64,000 nt of DNA from Reclinomonas americana ATCC 50394. Taxonomy: Eukaryota; Jakobida; Jakobea; Jakobida. The notes under the pieces are model-generated. The model was not told where the DNA came from. It did no database searches and saw only the letters and a program-made list of their open reading frames with translations. Made by a program: the position numbers and the translations under genes. The stretch lies in contig PS015296.1 in assembly GCA_048213135.1 (NCBI GenBank), forward strand, positions 1 to 64,000, in the 5' to 3' direction. Positions 33,464 through 44,124 of this stretch are shown in pieces. The first letter of the stretch is position 1. Each line of letters starts with the position of its first letter.

Positions 33464-35211
33464 TTAGTCCTCGTCCTCCTCTTCTTCCTCGTCGTCGCTT
33501 CCCTTGCGGTGCCGTGGTGCCACTCCCTCGTGTGCAAACAGTTCCTCGCGTGACATCATGTCGCGATCCATCTCCGCGGCGCTGCCTCGCAGCTTATCGT
33601 ACCTGCACGTCACGAGGGGGATGAGATGCAAGCGGAGGGAGAGAGAAAGGGAGGAGAGGTGAAGGCGGGAAGACGAACCAGGCATCCGAGTCGTCCCACA
33701 CTGCGCACAGCAGACAAGTTAGCACGAGGTACCAAAGCACGCGTGCGTATTGCCGACGGTGGCGATCTGTGTCATTGCAGTACTATGTGCCTCGCAGTGC
33801 ACGATCCGTGTGGCGCAGGCTTGCAATCACTGTGCGCCTCGTGGGAACATGTGTGCCTTGCAGTACGAGTCCCTGTGCGAGCTGACTCTGTGTGACTGGC
33901 CTGCCATCTCTCGTACAACTTAAGTGTGTCAAAGGGAGTCCATGCATCAAGGAAGTCGTTGTCTAGCTTCGTGTCTCAATATGCTCAAGCTGACTACGGA
34001 GAATGCTGTGCCTCTTAGACAGTTCTATTGTGCTGAACAACCTAACTGTGTCCCTGCATCGAGACAGTCGTTTCAGTGTGTCTCAATATGCTTAAGCTGC
34101 CTACGTAGAATGCTGTGCCTGCGTCTCCCCTCGGTCATCACAGACAGTTCTATCGTGCTGCACAACCTAACCGTGTCGAATAGCAGTCCTTGCAGTGCAT
34201 GAGCACAGTAGAGATCTTTCTGCGAGGCTCATGCATGCTGCAAAGCTAACCGTGACGAATGGAAGTGCCTTGCAGTGCATGTATCGAGGACTTGCAACTT
34301 GCGCAAGCTAACCGTGGCGAATGCTGTGCCTGCGTCTTCCGTCGTGCATTCACTGACCATCCAATAGTGCAGCGCAACCGAGTGGAGTGCTTTTTCTGCA
34401 TGTCTCAACCTGCTACGAAGAGAATACTGCACTTGCAAGCTTTCTGTGTCTTCGTGCACTACAGACAAGTCTATCGTGCAGCATATGAATCGAGGAGCTC
34501 GCTGTCTTGCAACCCGCACATGCTGCCTGTAGGGAATGACAGTTCTATAATGCAGCACAACCAATCAGTGTCGAGCAGAGTGCTCTTCACGCTGCACATG
34601 TTGACTGCAGAGAACGCTGTGCCTGCTTCTTCCTTCGTGCACCACAGACAGGTCTATAGTGCAGCACAACCAAGTAGAGTCCTCTTTCTGCATGCCTCAC
34701 GGACAGTTCAACCTTGCTGCATGTCTCGCCCCTTTAGCGCCCTGACTTCTCTTCCTCCCTCCTCCCCTCTCCTCTCCCTCTCTCCTGTCTCCCACACACA
34801 CACCTGCTCTTCCCGAGGTCAACGATCCCTGCGTCAACGGCTTCGCCACCGACACCTTGATCACCTTGCCAAACAGCTCCGACAAGTGCATGTTCTCCAA
34901 CGCCGACGCCGCATCATCGGCCAACTCAAACGTGACGAAGGCAAATCCACGATTGGCCTCTAACAAGCACAAACAAGCACAAAGGCACAATGAGCACACA
35001 AGCCTCTCACTCTCTGAAAGCATTGCATCTCATCTCATCTCATCTCTCTCTTCTCATCTCTCTCTCTCTCTCTCACACACACACAACTGCTGGTGTTATC
35101 CACTGGGATCTCCACAGACGCCACATCGCCAAAAGGCACAAAGGCCGCCAACAAGTCTTTTGGTGTCACCTCATCGGCAAGCCCACCTGTGCAACACAGT
35201 GTGAGAGATCG

Positions 35212-35247
<36 letters not shown>

Positions 35248-35294
35248 ACACACACACACACACCAATGTACAACGTGCGCTTATGCACAGACAT
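33464..35294 (-). CDS. RRM protein related to the RNA-binding half of cyclophilin E
   Basis: Exons 35264..35294, 35088..35186, 34804..34959, 33679..33700 and 33464..33602 sum to 447 nt, 148 residues. RNP2 is TLYIGG and RNP1 is RGFAFVTF. The domain ([37 protein letters not shown]) resembles most closely the PPIE/Cyp33 RRM. After it comes VWDDSDAWY, equivalent to the post-RRM VWSDDDW of PPIE. No cyclophilin domain follows: the protein ends in a short Met/Glu segment and an acidic tail. PPIE sits in the activated spliceosome and its RRM also binds the MLL PHD finger. Exon 4 is only 22 nt, and intron 3 is 1.1 kb and repetitive. Confidence 0.82.
33740..34720 (-). repeat. Degenerate tandem array inside the long RRM-gene intron
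   Basis: About nine diverged units of roughly 90 to 110 bp share, on the plus strand, CTTCGTGCAC, ACAGACAGTTCTAT, GTGCAGCACAACC and AATGCTGTGCCTGC. They resemble the exon 4/acceptor sequence at 33690-33725. Confidence 0.75.
35216..35262. repeat. CA microsatellite forming most of an intron
   Basis: About 20 CA units with one TA interruption. On the minus strand this is the GT-rich body of intron 1 of the RRM gene, directly after the donor. Confidence 0.9.
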
Positions 35295-35351
35295 TGTGAC
35301 AACGAAGAACGCGTGTCCTGCATGACTCCTTCTTATCTCCTCGTTACGTGA
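35295..35351. promoter_or_regulatory. 57-bp bidirectional promoter
   Basis: Only 57 bp separate the start codons of the divergent RRM and secreted-protein genes. Both core promoters must either fit here or extend into coding sequence. No TATA box is seen. Confidence 0.6.
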
Positions 35352-36310
35352 ATGCGCACTGCTCTTCTCCTCTGTGCTGCACTGTTGTGCACACTGACCG
35401 CATGCCTCTCTGTGCACGGAGGCGAGCAAAAGTGCTATCATGTGCCCAAGGGCGATCATTATGCGTGGCCCGCAGGTGGTTTCGATGGCTTCACTGGCGA
35501 GCTCACACGACGCATGTTTCGTCCACACGCGCACTCTCTTACCGAGTCAGTTAGTCAGTGACTCTCTCTTCCTCGCGCACGCGCACAACAGGGCAGTGGT
35601 CATGGATCCCAATACGGTGCAGTACCTCATCACAAACTCGACATCGACCGAGTCAACGCGTTGTCAGTCGAGCTGGAACAAGCTGTGGGGTACTGTGTAT
35701 ACACAAACCTACACTTAAGTTCCTCTCTTTGTAATTGACTGGAGGAATGGCAGGGGAAAGCCGCTGCGGGTACCTGCATTTGCATCACGAGGACTCGGAC
35801 CGATTCGTGTGGCGACGGCACTGGTCGTGCATTCGGGTCGTTAATGGGCAAGTGGTGGGCGTGGTGCCGAACTGCCCGTACGCGGATCAGGTGCAGATTG
35901 CGGCGTATGCGTACGATGGAGGCGTCGAGCCGATTCATGATCCGACGCGCCTGCTGAAGGAGTTTACGACCACAATGACGGTTTCGTTGACGCATGCACA
36001 GGGAGAGCGTGGAGTGAGGGCGACTGACATGTGTGCGTCGCGCAGGTGGGCAAGACGTACATTCAGCAGATCGATCTGAAACCCACGGCCACCGTCTACA
36101 CGTTGATGGATGAGCAGGGACGCACGCTGGAGGTGAGTCTTCTCCTGCCTGTTTCCTCCTTTTCCTCACTGCTCACCGCCTGCACAGACGCAAACCGTGG
36201 AGCATCGTCAGTGCGACGAGTTCAATCACGGATACAAGCTCGGTCTGTACTTTGGCGGAGTGTGCGATGCGCCGTCGGAGGTCTCCGTGTGTTACGACGA
36301 GATCGTGTAA
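35352..36310 (+). CDS. Secreted Cys-containing protein, unknown
   Basis: Five exons (35352..35545, 35592..35689, 35754..35980, 36046..36132, 36188..36310) sum to 729 nt, 242 residues. The N-terminus MRTALLLCAALLCTLTACL is a clear signal peptide. The mature part has scattered cysteines, likely in disulphides (EQKCYH, TRCQSSW, SRCGYL, WSCIRV, VPNCPY, HRQCDEF, GVCDAP, VCYDEI), and aromatic beta-like segments such as GYKLGLYFGGVC. There is no membrane helix or GPI signal, so it is probably extracellular or lumenal. I recognise no family. Its stop codon lies 22 bp from that of the convergent USP5-like gene. Confidence 0.75.
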
Positions 36311-36332
36311 AATTAAACAAGCTGTGTATGCA

Positions 36333-38773
36333 TTATGATTCTGTGCCGTTGTCGCGCACGAAAAAGTACAAGTACGCCAGGGGCGCGGCGTCCTCGAGTG
36401 CATGCGTGGCAGCATGCACGCGGTCCTCGTTAATCAGGACCCAACCCTGTTGCTCAAGTCGCGATAAGCACGTGGAACAACCGGGAAAAACACGCAAACA
36501 CAGATTCACACGCAACATCACCAGGCACGTGAGCGTGACACACGTAGTGTCCCGCGTCCACGTGCACACCCAGATGAGTGACAAAGGCCTCCAGACGGTA
36601 CAAGGCACGCACAGGCTCCGGCTCCGACGGTGACAAGTGCACGGCCATGGCCGTTTCCTGTGCCTGTGGCGGCAGCAGCAGCTGCTGCTGCAGCAGGACG
36701 CCATCGCCCTTGTCGGGACGACACAGTTCGTTGACGAGCCACTGCATCGCGTCATCAATCGACCCGCCTCGCGTCTCGGCCTCCGCTCTGCGTTGCGCGC
36801 TCTTGAGTGAGTGGGGAAAAGCAGCAAGCGGAAAACATGGAGCGCACACTCACCGTCGTGCCCAGGCCTCATCAAAACCAGAAGCCTGCAACGCCTGGAC
36901 CACGCGCTCGTTCACAGGAGCCTCCGCTTGCGGGAACGAAGGTAACCTGAGTTCGTCGTCCTCACCCAACATTCCGAAACCCGTCACGACGTCGTCCACC
37001 ACCCACGGCGACAGGTCGAGGGTGCGATCGGCGAGAAGCACACGTGCGGCCGACTTGACCACCGTAAAGTCCTCGTTGTAGGCGTACCGCTCGGCCAGCA
37101 CGCACAAATACTCGGGCAGCGACGAGCGCAGCAGGCGCACCTGCTCCCGCAGTGGAGTCGTCCGCTGACAGTGCGGACAGTCGAAGCGAGCGTGCGACAC
37201 GGCAGACGTGCCCTCAAACATGTGCGCAAACAGCGTACTCATGGTGACCTGCACGTCACTGTCGGCCGGCACCGGTAACTGCAATACCTCCTCGGTCTGC
37301 GGTGCGTCCATGTAGCGCACACGCTCGCAAGACATACACTGCTGTCGCTGGCGCAACCGTCCCCCACTGCCCTCACATCCACGCAAGATGTGTGGTGGCA
37401 GATTGCTGAGCACAAAATGCATAAAGTCCGCTGCATCGTTGCACTCCAGCAGCGTGTACTGATGCGACATGAGTCCCGCATAGAAAGAGAGCGGAGAGAT
37501 GGCCCGCCGTGTGTTCACACCGCCACCGAGACCGCGTCCGAGTTTCCGCAACTGACACTCCCAGTCCAGCACTGGCGAGGCAACCATCAGAGACGGCAGC
37601 CACTCTGTGTGTCTCCCCTCTCCGTCACAGTCATCATCGTCACAATCACCACCACCACCACCACCACAACCGTCATCGTCGTCGTCACCATCTTCGTCGC
37701 CGTGACCACCGGCCGCACAGTCTGTCTTGCGTCGCCGCCGTCGTCCGCGTCGAGCTGCCGCAGCAGAGTGTCGGTGGTTGGTCGAGGATGCCCGAAGACG
37801 CCTTCGGCCACGCCGTTGAGAAAGCACACCATTGCTGCCGCTGCTGCCGCCGCCGCCGCCACCTCCATTTGCCACCCCGTGCAAGCGCGGTAATGACAGG
37901 TTGCGTCGCACCGGAGGCATTATGAAGAGAGCCTGCATGACGCTGGCCATGTAACACAAGTTGCCAAACTGCCGCAAGCCGGTGTGCGTGTTGGTGGCCA
38001 GCGTGCGTGCGGCGTCGTGGTGCAACACGCGCGTCCACACCGAGTGGCGATCCTCGGGTGATTGTGGCCACTGTGAGAGCGAGGGAGCAATGAGGAGGAG
38101 AAGAAACTCAGCGAGACGCAGCATCGCAGGAGGCGCACCGGTGCCACCACCACATCGTCGAGCACCGCGTGCAGTCGCTGCCTCTGCACCGACAATTGAA
38201 TGACCAAGCGGTGCGCCGCAATCGCCACCGGTCTCAACGACTCCGTAACAGTCACCGTAGACACCACACCGCCCTCGATGCGCACCAGTTCGCCGTGCAG
38301 GCGGTCCTGCAAGGTGGCGAGAGAGGGGAGGAGACAGCTGAGCATGAGACACTGCGTCTCTCTCTCTCGCTCTCTCTCCGGCACTCAACTTCATCCGCCT
38401 TGCAGATCCGCACAAAGTACGCATCGTCGTGCCTGTCGTCGCCACACTGCCCCGTCGCCTGGATGAACGCCAGCCACCGACTCGCGTGCGTTTCACAGAA
38501 CCAAAAGTCGGCGTGGGCAATGCACACAAACAGCCCGCGTTCGTCCTTAACAAGAAGAGATGAGCAGCGGTGTTGTGTTTGCACGCATCTCTCTCTCGGC
38601 GTGCGTGCGTGTGTGCTGCCTCTCACGCGCGTTGACTTTGATGCTGCTGCACAAACTGATGCACCACTACAAACACTCACCTCATCAGGCGACCCATCAA
38701 AGCACACACAGCACTCAAGAGGCGCAGGCAGTCGCTGCTGCTGTTGCTCCTGCTGCTGCTCCCCACCACTCAT
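36333..38773 (-). CDS. USP5/USP13-like ubiquitin hydrolase (isopeptidase T type)
   Basis: Six exons (38681..38773, 38390..38545, 38139..38306, 36854..38070, 36517..36787, 36333..36446) sum to 2019 nt, 672 residues. The Cys box is LRQFGNLCYMASVMQALF and the His box is HVDAGHYVCH followed by GWVLINEDRV and AYLYFFVRD. Two UBA-like helices lie between them (VNERVVQALQASGFDEAWAR and GSIDDAMQWLVNEL), an arrangement specific to USP5/13, which disassemble unanchored ubiquitin chains. A Cys/His-rich N-terminus (LECCVCF, FVCIAHADFWFC) may be the zinc-finger UBP domain. A Gly/Asp/Arg-rich insert of about 110 residues, encoded partly by CAC/CAT-type repeats, lies just after the Cys box. Length is below the 850 of animal USP5. 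Confidence 0.88.
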
Positions 38774-38855
38774 CTCTCGCAGCAGCACAGCACGAAAATT
38801 GGTGTGACTTTGCCGCGCTTTCGTTTCTCAATCACTTTTTATCTCCGAGAGCGAC
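38774..38855. promoter_or_regulatory. 82-bp bidirectional promoter
   Basis: The USP5-like and ARM-repeat genes start 82 bp apart on opposite strands. The interval includes CAATCACTTTTTATCTCCGAG but no consensus TATA box. Confidence 0.6.
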
Positions 38856-41800
38856 ATGCGACTTCGATGTGTGCTCCTCATCGCCCTCACCATCGCTCTT
38901 GTCATTAGCATTGCTGCGGTGGTGAGTGTTGACGGCGAGTCGACATCGACATCAGTGGACACGACAACAACAACAACAACAACAGCGACGAATGCCAAGA
39001 ACAGTGATGACGACACCAGCAACAGTGGTGCAAGTGAGAGTGCAGATGGGGACAACAGCAAGGCGGAGCGAGCCACGGCGGAGGCGGGAGCGGCGACGGG
39101 TGATGCTGCGGTAGTGGTGAGCAGAGAGAAGAGAGAGACAACTGTGTACACGTGGAATTCAATGTGCATGTGCGTGTGTGCGTGCAGCCGGAGAGTGAGC
39201 TCGACTCGTCCATTCCGTCGGCGGCGCCGGTGCCGGTGGTGGATGAGCAGGCGACTACCTCTGCGCGGGAGAATGAGGAGAAGAAGGTGCTTCCTGCTGT
39301 GTTGTCTCTTCAGATTTGATGCGGTTTTCACGGCATTCACTCTTGAGTGTGTGGTGTGCAGGCAAACATCACAGCGCTGCTGGAGAAGATCAAGCAGCCG
39401 GCGGTTGATGCGGCGTCGGTGGAGGCGGTGATCACGGCGTTGCAGCAGCTGTATGAAGCTGGTCCGTGTGTTGTTTTCCACCCTTGTGCTGTGTTGCGTG
39501 TTGCTGATGTCTCGTGTGTGTGTGTGTAGTGGCGTCGCTGCATGATCAGAAGCTGGCGGTGGAGGTGAACGCGATGCCGGTGGTGCTGCAAGTGTTTCGC
39601 GATGCCATCAAGCAGCATCTCGATGTCAAGGCGATTCCGGAGGCCGATGTGACGCCCGAGTCGCGTCCGCTGCACGAGCGTCGCGAGAGGCTGCTGGCGT
39701 TGGCGGCTGCGCTTGTCACTCGCGTCTGTTGCGTTGCATGTCGGCGAGTCAGTGCGAGGTAGGTGAGGCTCACTGAGACCGGCGTCACACAGCTGCGCAC
39801 AGCGACGGTGGCAAACGCTTGCGTGAGGCCGGCGGCTTCCACCCGGTGGTCGACTGCATCAAGCATGTACGTGTGGAGGCAGCGTTGACGGAGTGCTTGG
39901 CTGTCATGTGGAACACCGCCGGTCACGACAGCAACGCACGGCGCGCCATCCGTGACGTGGACGGCATTGTTGCCACGTTGCGCATGGTTGACACGGCGTA
40001 CTCGGCGCGTGTGCAGGAGCTGGCCCTGGGCGCTCTTTCGCAGATTGGTGGGTGCTGTTGTGTCACACCCGTCTTGTGAGTCCGGCCACTGACTCGGGAG
40101 CACACAGGCAACTCGGACCCGGAGAATCGTCGCATTTTGCGCGAGAATGCTGGCCTGGTGTCGATCTCCAAGGCCCTCAGTGGAACAAGTGCCGCCATTG
40201 TGCAACAGGCGGCCTCGGTCGTGGCCAACCTCGGCGGCGACGAGGGCAGTGCCAGTGTGTTCCGCGGCCTCGGAGTCATCAAGCGTCTCATCAACCTGCT
40301 GCAGTACGACTCGATGCCGTTGCTGCAGTCGCACGCCTTGTCGGCACTGCGGTCGCTGGGTGCGTGGATGGGGCGCGCGCTCTTTGTGTATGTGGGTATT
40401 GACTCTGCGTGTGTGCACGTACATATGCAGGTGCGGCTGACGCAGACAACTCCGAAGTCATTCGCAAGAACGGCGGCATTGCCAGCATGGTCAAGCTCAT
40501 GCAAAAGAATTCGTCGCCGGCTCTGCAAGAGATTGCCGTGGGCGTGTTGGCCAACATGGGTGCGTGTGCGTGTGTCTGTACGAATCGCCAGAATGAGCTC
40601 TCACTTTGCGTTCCGCAGCCTACCACGACAAGGCCAGTCGGTCGCTCATTTTTGAGCACGAAGGCGCCCTCAAGTCCATCATTGCACTGATGCACTTGCC
40701 GCACACTCGCGACGTTGCGGCGCTGGTGTTGTTGAATCTTAGTTGCGCTCCTGCCTTCTTTTGCGTGGCCGCTGCTTTCCCCCCCTCGCGTCTTACGGTG
40801 AAACGTGCAGCGCTGGACGGCAAGGGTGCTCCGCTGCGTGCGGCTGCCGGGTTGCCTGCCGTGTTGAGTGTGCACCACTCTTCCGACAGCCATCTGGTGC
40901 GCATTCGTGCCGCGCAAGTCATTCGCAACTCGATCGATGCGGAGTCCGGGTGCACCAAGCTGCTGACGAACACCGACGTCAAGGCTGCCGCACTGTGCGC
41001 ACACATTGATTTGAGTTGCGTCTCCAGCTCTGTTGTTGATGCCTGTCGAGTGCGTGACGCTGTTCGTGCACTGCAGTTCTCAAGATGCCGACTGTGCCCG
41101 ACTACGCGGAAGCACTCACACACCCCGACGTTCTGCGTTCTCTGCTGGATATGCTGGCCGACGACAAGTCGGTGCAGCTCACCGAGTATGCTGCGCGTGC
41201 GCTGTGGCTCGGAGGTGAGAGTGCACTGTGATGATACGAGCACTGTTGATTCTCGAGGGCCGTTCACCGAAACGAGATGTGAATTGCACACAGCTGCCCT
41301 GTCGCCCACCACCGTGAATCTGGACGCGGCCACTGTCGATCGTGTGGTCGACGGCCTCAAGGTGATTGTGTACAGCGATGAGTCGCCGCAGCGCACGTTG
41401 CGCGACTCGGCCATGGCTCTGTACGCACTGTTTGAGCGCATGCCCACACGAGTTCAAACGAGTGCGTTGGAGCGGTTGCTGGTTGTGTGGGAGGAGCGCA
41501 CGCCGTCGTTCTGGGCCGCCACTGCACCGACGTGGTTGAGTGGAGTTGCTGCGTGGGTGACCAAGTCGTGGGCCACCGACAGGCAGTGGTTGTTTGAGGG
41601 TGAGGGGGGCGGAGGGGAAGGGGAAGGGAGAAGTGGGAGGGGGGAGGGAGAGGGGGAAGGAGGAGGGAGAAGGGGGAGAGGGGAAGGGAGAGGGGGAAGA
41701 GAGAAGTCAGGTGGTAGGGAGGGAGATGAAAGGGCGAGACGGAGGAGACGAGAGTTGAATACAGAAGGAGAGAGAACGAGCGGAAGAGGGAGGTGATGGA

Positions 41801-42634
41801 GCAGACAAGGAGAGAGCGGGTGGAATAAGGAAGAGGCGAGAGTTGAAAACAAAAGGAGATAGAGCTAGAGAGAGAAAGAGAGAAAGAGAAGACGAGGGGA
41901 TTCAGCCAGGGTAAAAGAGACTGAGAGAGCGGGCGGAGAGAGAACAGACAAGAGGAATACGAGGGGAAAGAGAGAGGAAGACGACGCGCAATCGACCTCA
42001 TGTGTTTCCTTGCATATCTGCAGATGTCGCAGTCGCCGACTTCCCCCGCCTGCTCTGCCTCCCGGAAACGGCAGCTGTTCTCGGCGAGGTGACGTCGGCT
42101 GCATGAGTCGCTTCGTTCTTCGTGTCTACTGACTCACGCGATCCCCGGCAGATATCCGAGTCACTGTCGATTGCACACGATCGACTGCAGTTTGCCGTCA
42201 TGGATCGCACATTCAGCTTGCAGTCGCCGACGGAGCACTTGATCCGACTGGCGGGCGCAGAGAATCACTGGAACGATGCCATGTCGGAGCGATTGCTGGA
42301 GGCATTCCGCAAGCACTATGCGACCACTGTGCAGACCGCCATCGATCACTTGACGGACATTGGGCTGCCGGCGCCAGCTGTCAAGGCCATTCGTGCCTAC
42401 TTGCGCTCACGCTTCATCCTCGACGGCGACAATGAGGTCATGACACCGGCACAGGCGGCGGTGGCGCAGGCCAAGGCCGCGGAAGAGGCTCTGACGAAAG
42501 CACGGCGCGAAGCCGCACGTGCCGCCGAAGAGGAGGAACGAGAGAAGACGAAGAAGGAGAAGGAGGAGAGCGAGAAGGGCGAAGAGGAGGAAGTGGTGGA
42601 GAGGAAGACCGAGTCGGCTACAGGGAAACAATGA
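38856..42634 (+). CDS. Armadillo-repeat protein with N-terminal signal sequence
   Basis: Thirteen exons sum to 2613 nt, 870 residues: 38856..39116, 39188..39286, 39362..39461, 39530..39727, 39793..40047, 40108..40359, 40431..40559, 40619..40741, 40811..41014, 41077..41214, 41294..41599, 42024..42088 and 42152..42634. The N-terminus (VLLIALTIALVISIAAVVSV) is a signal peptide or anchor, followed by an acidic Thr/Ser/Asp-rich region. From about residue 120 to 650 are helical repeats with ARM signatures such as ALSALRSLG, EIAVGVLANM and AALVLLNL. The C-terminus is a Lys/Glu-rich coiled coil. An ARM protein entering the secretory pathway recalls SIL1-type exchange factors, but this one is twice as long and I cannot assign it. 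Exon 4, exon 8 and exon 9 end at GTTGCG donors. Confidence 0.75.
41600..42023 (+). repeat. Polypurine intron of the ARM gene
   Basis: The 424-bp intron is almost entirely GGGGA/GGA/GAGA polypurine on the coding strand before an ordinary TATCTGCAG acceptor. No coding potential. Confidence 0.85.
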
Positions 42635-42691
42635 AAATGAGCAGCGATTTGTAGACCAGCTATGCGTCTACTTGCAGCAGGTCAGACAACA

Positions 42692-43075
42692 ACTTGCTCG
42701 GGGGCCACAAATAAGCCTCCCTGACGAGACGTCCGACGAACAACACAGGGTATACGCCCTTTAATAGATCTAGAGGCAAGAAGAAGAAGAAGAGGGCAAA
42801 GCAGCGAGAAAAAACAAAGAGAATAATAGGTTTCTGATAGTCAAGCGACAACTGTAGGGGGGAGCTGACGGGTGTGGCGTGCGCTGCGGTGGCAGCAAAG
42901 CAAGAATATTGTTGCTTTGCTGCTTTGCTGCACCGACGCACACACACCACGCAGAGCAGCCTGGGGAGCCCCGTAAGTGTCTTGTGACATTGATGGTGTC
43001 CGAGTACGTATACCTCCAGCGTGGGGGAGGGGGAGGGCGGGGGGAGAGAGGAAGGGACATGCATCCAAGGCGACA
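42692..43075. repeat. Copy R1 of a 370-bp flank repeat
   Basis: The segment starting GGCCACAAATAAGCCTCCCTGACG and ending GAAGGGACATGCATCC recurs at 43737-44108 with small differences. It contains AAGAAG runs, TAGGTTTCTGATAGTCAAGCG and a CACACACACCAC run. It is outside any gene, 400 bp from the copy that abuts gene A. Confidence 0.85.
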
Positions 43076-43311
43076 AACCTCCCATCGATACCACAAGCAC
43101 TCGGTTAACTGGTGGCGTCTTCATGATCAGTGCGACTGTGAGCGCCACTTCGCTGAGTGTTCGTTATAACGTTGCGAGATGGACGGAAAAGATCACCGTG
43201 GCCAGTGACGCACCAGCTCCCCAAGAGAATCCCTCATACACATCCGGCTACTGCAAGAGGGAAACTTCATCGGGCCTCACTTCACGTGCCGAGGAGAGAC
43301 TTTCAATCATG

Positions 43312-43714
43312 CTATCTCTCCGAGATTACCCATGCCAACGACCCCTCGTCGCGCATCTTGTCAACCGCAGTGTTCGCTCTCTCCAGTGCGTCAAGGCATT
43401 CGCTGTCGTAGGATTCTTTGTGAAGGCCAATGGTGCCCACGGTTGCTGAGAAAGAGATATCGAAGTCAGTGACCAGCACACAAGACACACGACCAACAAC
43501 ACTACACAGATCTAGACGCACTGGTGACCTGGTTCACGTGGAGACCGTACTGCGATGTTTCCCTGTACGTCTCCAGCGACCGTGCCAACGCGTCAACAAG
43601 ACGTCTGAATGACGCTGGGCGTCTTCTGATGACAGCAATGCCATCGGCAACAGCATCCCATGTAAGTACGTCACAGTCACTCAGTGCATTAACGATGGTG
43701 TCAATGGACGTCAT
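43312..43714 (-). CDS. Hypothetical 108-residue protein between repeat copies
   Basis: Two exons (43522..43714 and 43312..43445) join in frame across an intron with a GTGCGT donor, a CACTGAC branch-like site and a TTTCTCAG acceptor. The protein begins MTSIDTIVNALSDCDVLTWD and is evenly polar and helical, with DALARSLETY and CLDALERANTAVDKM resembling helical-bundle sequence. No signal peptide or known motif. Codon usage and a good splice structure argue that it is real, but there is no family evidence. It lies exactly between R1 and R2. Confidence 0.5.
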
Positions 43715-43736
43715 CTTCCGCTCTCGTTGTGTAACA

Positions 43737-44108
43737 GTGGTCGAGGGGTGGCCACAAATAAGCCTCCCTGACGCGACGTTCGACGAACAACACAGTGTAC
43801 ATGGCCATTTAATCGAGGCAAGAAGAAGAGGAAGAAGAAGAAGAAGAAGGCAAAGCAGCGAGAAAAATAAAAGAGTATCATAGGTTTCTGATAGTCAAGC
43901 GACAACTGTAGGGGGGAGCTGATGGGAGTGGCGTGCGCTGCGGCGGCAGCAAAGCAAGAATATTGTTGCTTTGCTGCACCGACGCACACACACCACACAG
44001 AGCAGCCTCCCCGTAAGTGTCTTGTAACATTGGTGGTGTCCGAGTTCCTCCAGCGTGGGGAAGGGGGAGGGAGAGAGGAAGGGACATGCATCCGTCCGGA
44101 TGCCCACC
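43737..44108. repeat. Copy R2 of the 370-bp flank repeat, 3' of gene A
   Basis: Same element as R1. It ends 17 bp short of the stop codon of gene A, so it is the 3' flank or 3' UTR of that gene. The last 110 bp (GCCTCCCCGTAAGTGTCTTGT...) recur again at 52335-52415, 3' of paralogue C. Confidence 0.85.
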
Positions 44109-44124
44109 GTATTGGTTAGCAGCA

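Noticed and set aside
35216-35262. CA/GT tract as a Z-DNA regulatory element
   Set aside because: It is the body of a spliced intron and similar tracts occur elsewhere without gene context; no positive evidence.
42692-44108. R1/R2 as terminal repeats of a transposon enclosing the small gene
   Set aside because: No inverted termini, target-site duplication or transposase-like motif; R2 and R3 have a simpler explanation as gene 3' flanks.
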